From: an uncultured Oscillospiraceae bacterium
GTDB lineage: Bacteria > Bacillota_A > Clostridia > Oscillospirales > Oscillospiraceae
Assembly: GCA_900770015.1 (NCBI GenBank)
Contig: CAAGIU010000251.1
Span: forward strand, 1 to 6,441
DNA length: 6,441 bases
Direction of reading: 5' to 3'
Shown here piece by piece: positions 1-5,118 of the stretch. Both the position numbers and the translations under genes were made by a program. Under the pieces are notes generated by a model. That model ran no database searches. It saw only the letters and a program-made list of their open reading frames with translations, and had not been told where the DNA came from. Positions within the stretch are counted from its first letter, which is position 1. Every line of letters begins with the position of its first letter.

Positions 1-1302
1 ATCTATGGCATTGCTTTCCCTAGCAAAGACGAGCTGGACGAGTACCTGAAAAAGCAGGAGGAGGCTCTGAAGCGGGACCACAACAAGCTGGGCCGGGAGC
101 TGGAATTCTTCACCACCGTGGAGTCCATCGGTCAGGGCCTGCCCATTCTGCTGCCCAAGGGCGCCCGGGTCATCCAGACCCTGCAGCGCTGGGTGGAGGA
201 CGAGGAACGCAAGCGCGGCTATCTGCTGACCAAGACTCCCCTGATGGCGAAGCGGGATCTGTACCGGATCTCCGGCCACTGGGATCACTACCTGGACGGC
301 ATGTTCATTCTGGGCGATCCCAATGACGAGGAGAAGGAATGCTTTGCTCTGCGTCCCATGACCTGCCCCTTCCAGTACCAGGTGTTCCTGAACCGGGCAA
401 GAAGCTACCGGGATCTGCCCATGCGTCTGGGCGAGACCTCCACCCTGTTCCGCAACGAGGACTCCGGCGAGATGCACGGCCTGATCCGCGTCCGCCAGTT
501 CACCATTTCCGAGGGTCATCTGATTCTCCGGCCCGACCAGCTGGAGGAGGAGTTCAAGGGCTGCCTGGAGCTGGCAAAATACTGCCTGGATACCGTGGGT
601 ATGCTGGAGAACTGCACCTTCCGGTTCAGCCAGTGGGACCCCGCCAACCCCAAGAACAAGTACGAGGGCACCGCAGAGCAGTGGGAGACCGCCCAGGCTG
701 TCATGAAGCAGATTCTGGACGATCTGGGGGTGGAGTACTCCATCGGCATCGACGAGGCCGCCTTCTACGGCCCCAAGCTGGACATTCAGTATAAGAATGT
801 CTTCGGCAAGGAGGACACCATCGTCACCATCCAGATCGATATGCTGCTGGCAGAGCGGTTCGGCATGGAGTACACCGATGCCGACGGCCAGAAGAAGCGT
901 CCCTATATCATCCACCGCACCAGCCTGGGCTGCTACGAGCGCACCCTGGCCTACCTGATCGAAAAGTACGCAGGCGCGCTGCCGCTGTGGATGATGCCCA
1001 CCCAGGTGAAGGTCATGCCCATCACCGACCGGGCCCACGAGTACGCCAAGAGCCTCACGGAGAAGCTGAACGCCGTAAACATCTGGGCTGAGGGCGACTA
1101 CCGCAGCGAAAAGCTGGGCTACAAGATCCGCGAGGCCCAGATGCAGAAGATCCCCTATATGCTGGTGGTGGGCGACCGGGATATGGAGAACGGCACCGTC
1201 TCCGTCCGCACCCGCAAGGGCGACGATCTAGGCGCCATGACCCCCGACGCTTTCATCGCCAAGTGCCTCATGGAGATCGCCTCCAAGAGCAAAGAAATCT
1301 GA
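1..1302 (+). CDS. thrS: Threonyl-tRNA synthetase, 5'-truncated by window edge
   Basis: Charges tRNA-Thr with threonine in the cytoplasm (class II aminoacyl-tRNA synthetase). The frame is open from base 1, so the true start lies outside the window; the GTG at 118 is internal. The 433 visible residues begin at the end of the editing/SAD region (IYGIAF..., then KRDHNKLGRELEFF) and contain the whole catalytic core and the C-terminal anticodon-binding domain. The three zinc ligands of the family are visible: Cys in RPMTCP (364-366), His in SEGH (517-519) and His in IHR (913-915). Motif 2 is FRNEDSGEMHGLIRVRQFT and motif 3 contains LGCYERTLAYL. The N-terminal TGS domain and most of the editing domain are missing only because of the window edge. 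Family-typical MNCPGH and TQDDAH appear here as MTCPFQ and TISEGH, a divergent but apparently functional variant. A terminator follows 6 bases after the stop, so thrS ends its transcript. Confidence 0.96.
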   Translation: MYGIAFPSKDELDEYLKKQEEALKRDHNKLGRELEFFTTVESIGQGLPILLPKGARVIQTLQRWVEDEERKRGYLLTKTPLMAKRDLYRISGHWDHYLDGMFILGDPNDEEKECFALRPMTCPFQYQVFLNRARSYRDLPMRLGETSTLFRNEDSGEMHGLIRVRQFTISEGHLILRPDQLEEEFKGCLELAKYCLDTVGMLENCTFRFSQWDPANPKNKYEGTAEQWETAQAVMKQILDDLGVEYSIGIDEAAFYGPKLDIQYKNVFGKEDTIVTIQIDMLLAERFGMEYTDADGQKKRPYIIHRTSLGCYERTLAYLIEKYAGALPLWMMPTQVKVMPITDRAHEYAKSLTEKLNAVNIWAEGDYRSEKLGYKIREAQMQKIPYMLVVGDRDMENGTVSVRTRKGDDLGAMTPDAFIAKCLMEIASKSKEI

Positions 1303-1307
1303 TTTTG

Positions 1308-1343
1308 ACCGCCCCCGCCGCACTGCCGGCGGGGCGGTTTTTT
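1308..1343 (+). terminator. Intrinsic terminator of thrS
   Basis: A GC-rich stem pairs 1309-1320 with 1327-1337 (11 base pairs, one bulged C at 1316) around a 6-base loop. It is followed immediately by six T residues (1338-1343). This is a textbook Rho-independent terminator, just after the thrS stop codon. The reverse strand has no T-run, so it should not stop transcription arriving from the convergent DUF4830 gene. Confidence 0.93.
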
Positions 1344-1347
1344 CCTT

Positions 1348-1510
1348 GGGCAACAACGCATAATGGGGCAAGGAGATTCGGCGAGAGATTTTGACACAAG
1401 CGAAAGTATGAAAAATGGGGAATACTTTGTGTATTTCCCATTTTTCATACTGCACGATTGGGGCAAAAGATCCGCGGAAGCCCGCAGTTCCCATTGTGCG
1501 GCGTTGCCCC
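1348..1510 (+). mobile_element. MITE-like palindromic repeat, copy 1
   Basis: A non-coding 163-bp element related to 4852-5020, same orientation; hand alignment gives about 13 substitutions and one indel. The ends form terminal inverted repeats: 1348-1367 against 1491-1510 match at 17 of 20 positions. The centre is a long hairpin: 1405-1425 pairs with 1431-1451 (20 of 21 positions) around loop TTTGT. No transposase is encoded, and the short ORFs crossing it are chance frames. It sits between the thrS terminator and the stop of the convergent DUF4830 gene. Terminal repeats, internal palindromy and duplication at a second intergenic site suggest a non-autonomous miniature element; a REP/RAYT-type or structured-RNA repeat is an alternative. 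No clear target-site duplication is visible. The outer arms are more decayed than in copy 2. Confidence 0.82.
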
Positions 1511-1528
1511 ATAAAAATGCGGCGTATG

Positions 1529-2053
1529 CTATGCGGCAGCGGACTGTGTGGCCTGTGTGGTTTCCTGCTGCGTTGGCTGGGTGGTTTCCGCGGTGGGGGG
1601 CATCTGGAAGCCGCGGACCTTGCCGTGGGCAGAGGTGTCGGTGACATCGCCGCCGATGACCTGGTTTTTGTAGACCAGCAGTGTGGCATAGACCGGCTCG
1701 GTGGCGCCGGGGAAGTTGCGGATCTCGTAGACATAGCGCATGACCTTTTTTCCGGAGAATTTGCTCAGGTCATACCCCTGTCCCTTCTGCAGAGCGTTGT
1801 ATCTGCGGAACATCTCGCTGGTCTCGTCGGGGATCTTCACCTGGGTGCTCTCTTTGGGCGCGGGGGTCACCTCCCAGCCGAAATCCTCCAGAAATTTCAC
1901 CCGACTGTCGTTGGCGGACAGGGAACCGGAGGTGGTGGCGGAGGTTTCGCTCCGGTTTCCGAAGATGAGGATCAGTGTCAGCAGTACGGCGGCTACGGCG
2001 ACCAGAATCAGCATGATCTTTTTGAAATCGACCTTTGCGGTCAGAATCATCAT
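1529..2053 (-). CDS. Membrane-anchored DUF4830 domain protein
   Basis: A 174-aa protein of unknown function. I chose the ATG at 2053 because GGAGGGA (2067-2061) lies 7 bases upstream; a second ATG follows directly at 2050. The open frame reaches further upstream to 2326 but overlaps the divergent rsuA gene and has no domain-like sequence there. Residues 13-31 are a strongly hydrophobic helix preceded by KVDFKK, predicting an N-terminal signal anchor with the rest outside the cell. Residues 51-150 resemble DUF4830, a small Firmicutes domain: RVKFLEDFGWEV, then LQKGQGYDLSKFSGKKV, then VYATLLVYKNQVIGGDV. Residues 153-174 are a low-complexity tail rich in Thr, Gln and Ala. The gene is convergent with thrS and divergent from rsuA (107-bp gap). 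I see no obvious terminator of its own apart from the palindromic element downstream. The DUF4830 assignment is from memory of the family pattern. Confidence 0.85.
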   Translation of the reverse strand: MMILTAKVDFKKIMLILVAVAAVLLTLILIFGNRSETSATTSGSLSANDSRVKFLEDFGWEVTPAPKESTQVKIPDETSEMFRRYNALQKGQGYDLSKFSGKKVMRYVYEIRNFPGATEPVYATLLVYKNQVIGGDVTDTSAHGKVRGFQMPPTAETTQPTQQETTQATQSAAA

Positions 2054-2160
2054 AACAGTCTCCCTCCTGCAGATCGGGAATCCCGGAAGCGTCGGCTTCG
2101 GGCTTCTCCATAGGTTACTGCAATCTATGATGGACAGGGCGGGGATAGAACGGAGGCAAC

Positions 2161-2862
2161 ATGGATCGTTTGGATAAATTCCTGTGCGACAGCGGCGCCG
2201 GTACCCGTAGCCAGGTGAAGCAGCTGCTGAAAACCGGCCGGGTAACCGTGGACGGAAAGCCGGAAACCGACGGCAGCCGGAAGCTGGAGCCAAAGGAGCA
2301 TACAATCTGTCTGGATGGGACGGCACTGGGAGGCAGGAAACGTGCCGTGGTGATGCTCAATAAGCCAGCAGGCTATGTCACAGCCACAGAGGACGCCAGG
2401 GATCCCACGGTGATGGAGCTGCTGCCGCAGGAGATGAAAAACTGGGACTTAAAGCCTGTGGGCAGACTGGACAAGGCCACGGAAGGGCTGCTGCTGTTTA
2501 CCAACGATGGGGATTTGCTCCACCGGCTGATCTCTCCCAAAAAGGAAGTCCCCAAGGTTTACTATGCCCGCCATGAGGGCACCGCCGGGGAAGCGGATGT
2601 GACTTCTTTCCGGGAGGGTCTGATCCTGGGCGACGGGACGAAGTGCCTTCCCGCCAGGCTGGAGCCTCTGGGAGACGGGGAGAGTCTGGTCACCGTCTGC
2701 GAGGGAAAATACCATCAGGTCCGCCGGATGCTGGCCTCCCGGGGACTGCCTGTGACCTATCTGGAGCGCCGGGAGGAAGGCTCACTGACCCTGGGGGATC
2801 TGCCCAGAGGCGGCGTCCGGGAGCTGAGCGGGCAGGAGATTGCCGCACTGGAAAATCCATAG
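2161..2862 (+). CDS. rsuA: RsuA-family 16S rRNA pseudouridine synthase
   Basis: A 233-aa enzyme that isomerises a uridine in ribosomal RNA to pseudouridine; by subfamily most likely U516 (E. coli numbering) of 16S rRNA. Residues 1-48 form an S4 RNA-binding domain (MDRLDKFLCDSGAGTRSQVK, then GRVTVDG). The catalytic domain begins near residue 60 with VMLNKPAGYVTA and carries the signature GRLDKATEGLLLFTNDGD, with catalytic Asp104. The late motif KYHQVRRMLASRG (183-195) is the usual RsuA/RluB/RluF element. Length and the TRSQVK-type S4 region favour RsuA over the longer RluB/RluF enzymes, but target-site specificity cannot be proven by reading. GGAGG at 2152-2156 is 4 bases from ATG, supporting this start. 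It appears monocistronic: divergent gene upstream, 266-bp gap and a new promoter downstream. Confidence 0.93.
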   Translation: MDRLDKFLCDSGAGTRSQVKQLLKTGRVTVDGKPETDGSRKLEPKEHTICLDGTALGGRKRAVVMLNKPAGYVTATEDARDPTVMELLPQEMKNWDLKPVGRLDKATEGLLLFTNDGDLLHRLISPKKEVPKVYYARHEGTAGEADVTSFREGLILGDGTKCLPARLEPLGDGESLVTVCEGKYHQVRRMLASRGLPVTYLERREEGSLTLGDLPRGGVRELSGQEIAALENP

Positions 2863-2871
2863 GCGGCATCA

Positions 2872-2954
2872 TTTTCCCCAGAACAGGCGGCTTTCGGCAA
2901 TCGGAGGGGGAAAACATGCGCCCCTCGAAAACGTTCCAGCATATTGCTGTATAA
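2872..2954 (+). other. Possible leader: mini-ORF with maskable Shine-Dalgarno
   Basis: GGAGGGGG (2903-2910) stands 5 bases before an ATG at 2916 that opens a 12-codon ORF, MRPSKTFQHIAV, ending with TAA at 2952-2954. The segment TTTTCCCC (2872-2879) is perfectly complementary to GGGGAAAA (2907-2914), so an 8-bp stem could hide this ribosome binding site. Either a short leader peptide or a chance arrangement; there is no conservation evidence. It lies upstream of the promoter at 3045-3073 and so would be expressed only by readthrough from rsuA or from an unseen promoter. Confidence 0.25.
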
Positions 2955-3020
2955 AAAAGGCACCGTTTCGGCATAGACTTTTGTAGCCCTTGGAATAATA
3001 CCTAAAAAGCATGTAAGTTT

Positions 3021-3064
3021 TTGCAGTAAAATGTCAAAAGGTACTTGCAAAATGCGCAAAAGAT
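3021..3064 (+). repeat. Imperfect direct repeat overlapping the regulator promoter
   Basis: TTGCAGTAAAATGTCAAAAG (3021-3040) and TTGCAAAATGCGCAAAAG (3045-3062) share the blocks TTGCA, AAATG and CAAAAG in the same order; the first copy has three extra bases (GTA) after TTGCA. The second copy contains the -35 hexamer. Such a tandem could be an operator for the downstream PucR-type regulator, but A-rich DNA makes chance similarity possible. Confidence 0.35.
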
Positions 3065-3073
3065 GTGTATACT
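3045..3073 (+). promoter_or_regulatory. Sigma-A-type promoter of the PucR/CdaR-like gene
   Basis: TTGCAA (3045-3050) and TATACT (3068-3073) are separated by an optimal 17 bases. Transcription would start near 3080, giving a leader of about 50 bases before the ATG at 3129. The surrounding DNA is AT-rich compared with the genes on either side. Confidence 0.8.
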
Positions 3074-3128
3074 GATTCTATAGTTTTATGGATTGTGCTT
3101 TTATGCAAGATTCTAAGGAGGCAGCAAT

Positions 3129-4217
3129 ATGTCCAACAGTGTTTTCCAGAGCGTCATCATTCAGCTAAAGGACATTCCCGACCATACCTTTGGTGTCATC
3201 GATACGGAAGGCAGCGTCGTGTCCTGCACGGATTCTTCTCTCCTGGGCGAGCGCTGGAGCGATGCCGCCCTGAAGGTTGGCAACGCCGGTGACAGCATCG
3301 TTACCTTTGGCCAGAAGTGTTTCAAGGCCATTGTGGGCAGCTCCAATTACTTTGAGTACGCCGTTTTCTGCAGCGGCGACGATGAAATCGCCAGAAGCTT
3401 CTGCTCCATGGCCTACATCGCCCTCAGCGATGCCAAGGGCTTCTATGAGGAGAAGCATGACCGGGGCACCTTCGTCAAGAATATCATCATGGATAATATT
3501 CTGCCCGGCGATATTTACATCCGCGCCAAGGAGCTGCACTTCGCCACCGATGCGCCCCGGGCTGTGTTCCTGATCCGTCAGGTGGGCCACAGCGATGTTT
3601 CCACTGTGGATGTACTGTCCGGAATGTTCCCGGATAAGCTCCAGGATTTCGTCATCAGTGTCAACGAAACCGATATTGCCATCGTCAGGCAGATCACGCC
3701 CAACACCACCAGCGAGGATCTGGAGAAGCTTGCTGCCAATCTGGAGAGCACCCTGAAGAACGAGCTGCGCATCAAGACCGTCATCGGCATCGGCACCGTT
3801 GCCGAGCATCTGCGGGAGCTGGCTGACGCCTACAAGGAGGCGCAGACCGCCATCGAGGTGGGCAAGGTCTTTGACACCGAGAAGAGCATCATGCACTATG
3901 AGAACCTGGGCATCGGCCGCCTGATCTATCAGCTGCCCACCACCCTGTGCGAGATTTTCCTGTGCGAGGTCTTCAAGAAAAACTCCATCGACTCCCTGGA
4001 TCAGGAGACCCTGTTCACCATCAACAAGTTCTTCGAGAACAACCTGAATGTCTCCGAGACCTCCCGGAAGCTCTTTGTCCACCGCAACACCCTGGTGTAC
4101 CGTCTGGAAAAGATCAAGAAGCTCACCGGTCTGGACCTGCGCCAGTTTGACCACGCCATCGTCTTCAAGGTGGCACTGATGGTCAGAAAGTACCTTTCCT
4201 CCAGAGAAAACAGATAA
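3129..4217 (+). CDS. PucR/CdaR-family transcriptional regulator
   Basis: A 362-aa cytoplasmic DNA-binding protein. Residues 293-352 are a PucR-type C-terminal helix-turn-helix: NKFFENNLNVSETSRKLFVH, then RNTLVYRLEKIKKLTG. Residues about 140-255 match the CdaR GGDEF-like domain that normally precedes it, including VIGIGTVAEHLRELADAYKE. The N-terminal ~120 residues look like a sensor; VIDTEGSVVSCTDSSLLGER (23-42) recalls the sugar-diacid recognition domain or a PAS-like fold, so a small-molecule ligand is likely but unidentified. No membrane segment is visible. AAGGAGG (3115-3121) lies 7 bases before the ATG, and a near-consensus promoter precedes it. No transport or catabolic gene adjoins it, unusual because CdaR-type regulators often sit beside their targets. 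An 11-bp terminator-like hairpin follows. The class is secure; the ligand and regulon are unknown. Confidence 0.9.
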   Translation: MSNSVFQSVIIQLKDIPDHTFGVIDTEGSVVSCTDSSLLGERWSDAALKVGNAGDSIVTFGQKCFKAIVGSSNYFEYAVFCSGDDEIARSFCSMAYIALSDAKGFYEEKHDRGTFVKNIIMDNILPGDIYIRAKELHFATDAPRAVFLIRQVGHSDVSTVDVLSGMFPDKLQDFVISVNETDIAIVRQITPNTTSEDLEKLAANLESTLKNELRIKTVIGIGTVAEHLRELADAYKEAQTAIEVGKVFDTEKSIMHYENLGIGRLIYQLPTTLCEIFLCEVFKKNSIDSLDQETLFTINKFFENNLNVSETSRKLFVHRNTLVYRLEKIKKLTGLDLRQFDHAIVFKVALMVRKYLSSRENR

Positions 4218-4235
4218 GAAATCATGCATACCTGC

Positions 4236-4265
4236 TTGACTTGCCAGACGGAGAAATTGTAAGAA
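4236..4265 (+). promoter_or_regulatory. Weak candidate promoter upstream of the kinase gene
   Basis: TTGACT (4236-4241), one base from the consensus -35, is followed after 18 bases by TAAGAA (4260-4265), which matches only three of six -10 positions. If used, transcription would start near 4272 and run immediately into the hairpin at 4275-4305. Confidence 0.25.
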
Positions 4266-4274
4266 GTTTTATTT

Positions 4275-4310
4275 CAGCCTCCCGCATTTTTTTCGCGGGA
4301 GGCTGTTTTA
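4275..4310 (+). terminator. Intrinsic terminator after the regulator gene
   Basis: CAGCCTCCCGC (4275-4285) and GCGGGAGGCTG (4295-4305) form a perfect 11-bp stem with a 9-base T-rich loop, followed by TTTTA (4306-4310). The T-tail is short, so termination may be partial. The start of the kinase gene lies 21 bases further on, so readthrough could allow co-transcription. Confidence 0.75.
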
Positions 4311-4330
4311 CGGAGAAAGGAAGGGAAACC

Positions 4331-4825
4331 ATGGAATACATTTCGGTAAACGGCAAAGAATATGGCGTTCTGAAGCTGCTGGGCAAGGGCAAGGGCGGTT
4401 ATTCCTATCTGGTCTGCGACGAAGCGCAGAATCGCTATGTCCTGAAGCAGATCCACCATGAGCCCTGCGAATACTACCAGTTCGGCGACAAGCTGCAATC
4501 TGAGCTGCGGGACTATCAGCGGCTGAAGGAAATCGGCATTCCCATCCCGGAGCTGCTGGATGCTGATGTGCAGGGTGAACGGATTCTGAAAACCTTCATC
4601 GACGGCCCCACCGTGGCCCAGCTTGTGCAGCAGGGGGATATGCGGCCGGAGTACTATGACCAGATCCATGAAATGTGTCGGCTGCTCTACGCATCAAACA
4701 CCAACATCGATTACTATCCCACCAACTTCATTGTCCAGGACGGCAGGCTCTGGTACATCGATTTTGAATGCAACGACTACATGGAACAGTGGGATTTTGA
4801 GCATTGGGGAAGGCAATACTGGTGA
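4331..4825 (+). CDS. Minimal Ser/Thr protein kinase-like protein (164 aa)
   Basis: A very small kinase-fold protein, perhaps a regulatory or orphan kinase; substrate unknown. I chose ATG 4331, with AAGGAAGG at 4317-4324. An extension to 4241 would place the terminator hairpin inside the coding region. Visible kinase landmarks: glycine-rich loop LLGKGKGGYSYLV (16-28), ATP-binding Lys39 (YVLK), a candidate helix-C Glu58, catalytic-loop NIDYYPTN with Asp127 and Asn132, and metal-binding IDFE with Asp144. Two classic positions differ: HxD is NxD and DFG is DFE. Only 20 residues follow Asp144 (ending EHWGRQYW), so the usual activation segment and most of the C-lobe are absent. This resembles RIO/Bud32-like and small Firmicutes kinases rather than full Hanks kinases. 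A palindromic element begins 26 bases after the stop; truncation of a longer ancestor cannot be excluded. Confidence 0.82.
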   Translation: MEYISVNGKEYGVLKLLGKGKGGYSYLVCDEAQNRYVLKQIHHEPCEYYQFGDKLQSELRDYQRLKEIGIPIPELLDADVQGERILKTFIDGPTVAQLVQQGDMRPEYYDQIHEMCRLLYASNTNIDYYPTNFIVQDGRLWYIDFECNDYMEQWDFEHWGRQYW

Positions 4826-4851
4826 GACAGTGGGACGGCTTTAATAAAATG

Positions 4852-5020
4852 TTAAGGCAACACCGCATAATGGGGCAAGGAGATTCGGCAAGGGATTTTG
4901 TCCCAAGCGAAAGTATGAAAAATGCGGGAATACTTTGTGTATTTCCCATTTTTCATACTGCACGATTGGGGTAAAAGATCTGCCGAAACCCGCAGCATCC
5001 ATTGTGCGGTGTTGCCTTAA
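4852..5020 (+). mobile_element. MITE-like palindromic repeat, copy 2
   Basis: A 169-bp relative of 1348-1510, about 91% identical by hand alignment. The ends are near-perfect inverted repeats: 4852-4873 against 4999-5020 match at 21 of 22 positions, and the one mismatch would be a G-U pair in RNA. The centre is a hairpin, 4912-4933 with 4939-4959, with loop TTTGT and one bulged C. Intermediate arms also pair (TTCGGCA near 4884-4890 with TGCCGAA at 4981-4987), so the whole element can fold as one long hairpin. The outermost TTAA on both sides may be a 4-bp target duplication or part of the repeat; copy 1 lacks it. No protein is encoded. It lies between the kinase stop and the potassium-transporter promoter, which begins 12 bases beyond it. 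Confidence 0.85.
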
Positions 5021-5032
5021 GGAATATTCCCC

Positions 5033-5060
5033 TTGAAAATGCGCTCATCCATGCTATAAT
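5033..5060 (+). promoter_or_regulatory. Consensus sigma-A promoter of the potassium transporter
   Basis: TTGAAA (5033-5038) and a perfect TATAAT (5055-5060) are spaced by 16 bases. Transcription would start near 5067, giving a leader of about 50 bases. That leader is too short to contain a c-di-AMP (ydaO-type) riboswitch of the kind known upstream of some Ktr genes. Confidence 0.85.
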
Positions 5061-5075
5061 GAAGACTAATGTATT

Positions 5076-5091
5076 ATAATAACCGTATTAT
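5076..5091 (+). repeat. Short inverted repeat in the transporter leader
   Basis: ATAATA (5076-5081) and TATTAT (5086-5091) flank ACCG just downstream of the predicted transcription start. It could be an operator half-site pair, but six AT-only bases per arm is weak evidence. Confidence 0.25.
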
Positions 5092-5099
5092 GTCTATCC

Positions 5100-5118
5100 G
5101 GGGAGGGAAACGGCGTTG
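5100..5118 (+). promoter_or_regulatory. Ribosome binding site that selects a TTG start
   Basis: GGGGAGGG (5100-5107) lies 8 bases before TTG 5116. The first in-frame ATG (5149) is over 40 bases from this site and has no alternative Shine-Dalgarno. The nearest upstream ATG (5090) is out of frame, and an in-frame TAA sits at 5080-5082. Confidence 0.65.

Noticed and set aside
1415..2113. 232-aa plus-strand open frame across the DUF4830 region
   Set aside because: It starts inside the palindromic repeat and runs antisense to the DUF4830 gene, which has a good Shine-Dalgarno, a membrane anchor and a domain match.
1529..2326. 265-aa version of the DUF4830 protein starting at 2326
   Set aside because: The extra 91 residues overlap the start of rsuA, lack domain character, and the strong ribosome binding site points to the ATG at 2053.
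3165..4229. 354-aa open frame on the minus strand, antisense to the PucR/CdaR-like gene
   Set aside because: It is the mirror of a high-GC coding gene whose plus-strand product has clear domains, promoter and ribosome binding site. The antisense protein shows no recognisable domain.
4241..4825. 194-aa version of the kinase starting at ATG 4241
   Set aside because: The extension would translate through the terminator hairpin and has no Shine-Dalgarno. The kinase fold begins right after ATG 4331.
4728..4949. Short minus-strand ORFs containing SLAESPCPIMRCC, also seen at 1155-1466
   Set aside because: They recur only because both lie in copies of the palindromic repeat. The frame is not kept as one protein and there is no ribosome binding site.
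1348..5020. The two repeats as a composite transposon or CRISPR-like array
   Set aside because: The repeats are 3.3 kb apart, in direct orientation, and enclose ordinary chromosomal genes with no transposase. There are only two units with no regular spacers.
5061..5115. c-di-AMP riboswitch upstream of the potassium transporter
   Set aside because: The predicted leader is only about 50 bases and AT-rich, far shorter than a ydaO-type aptamer.
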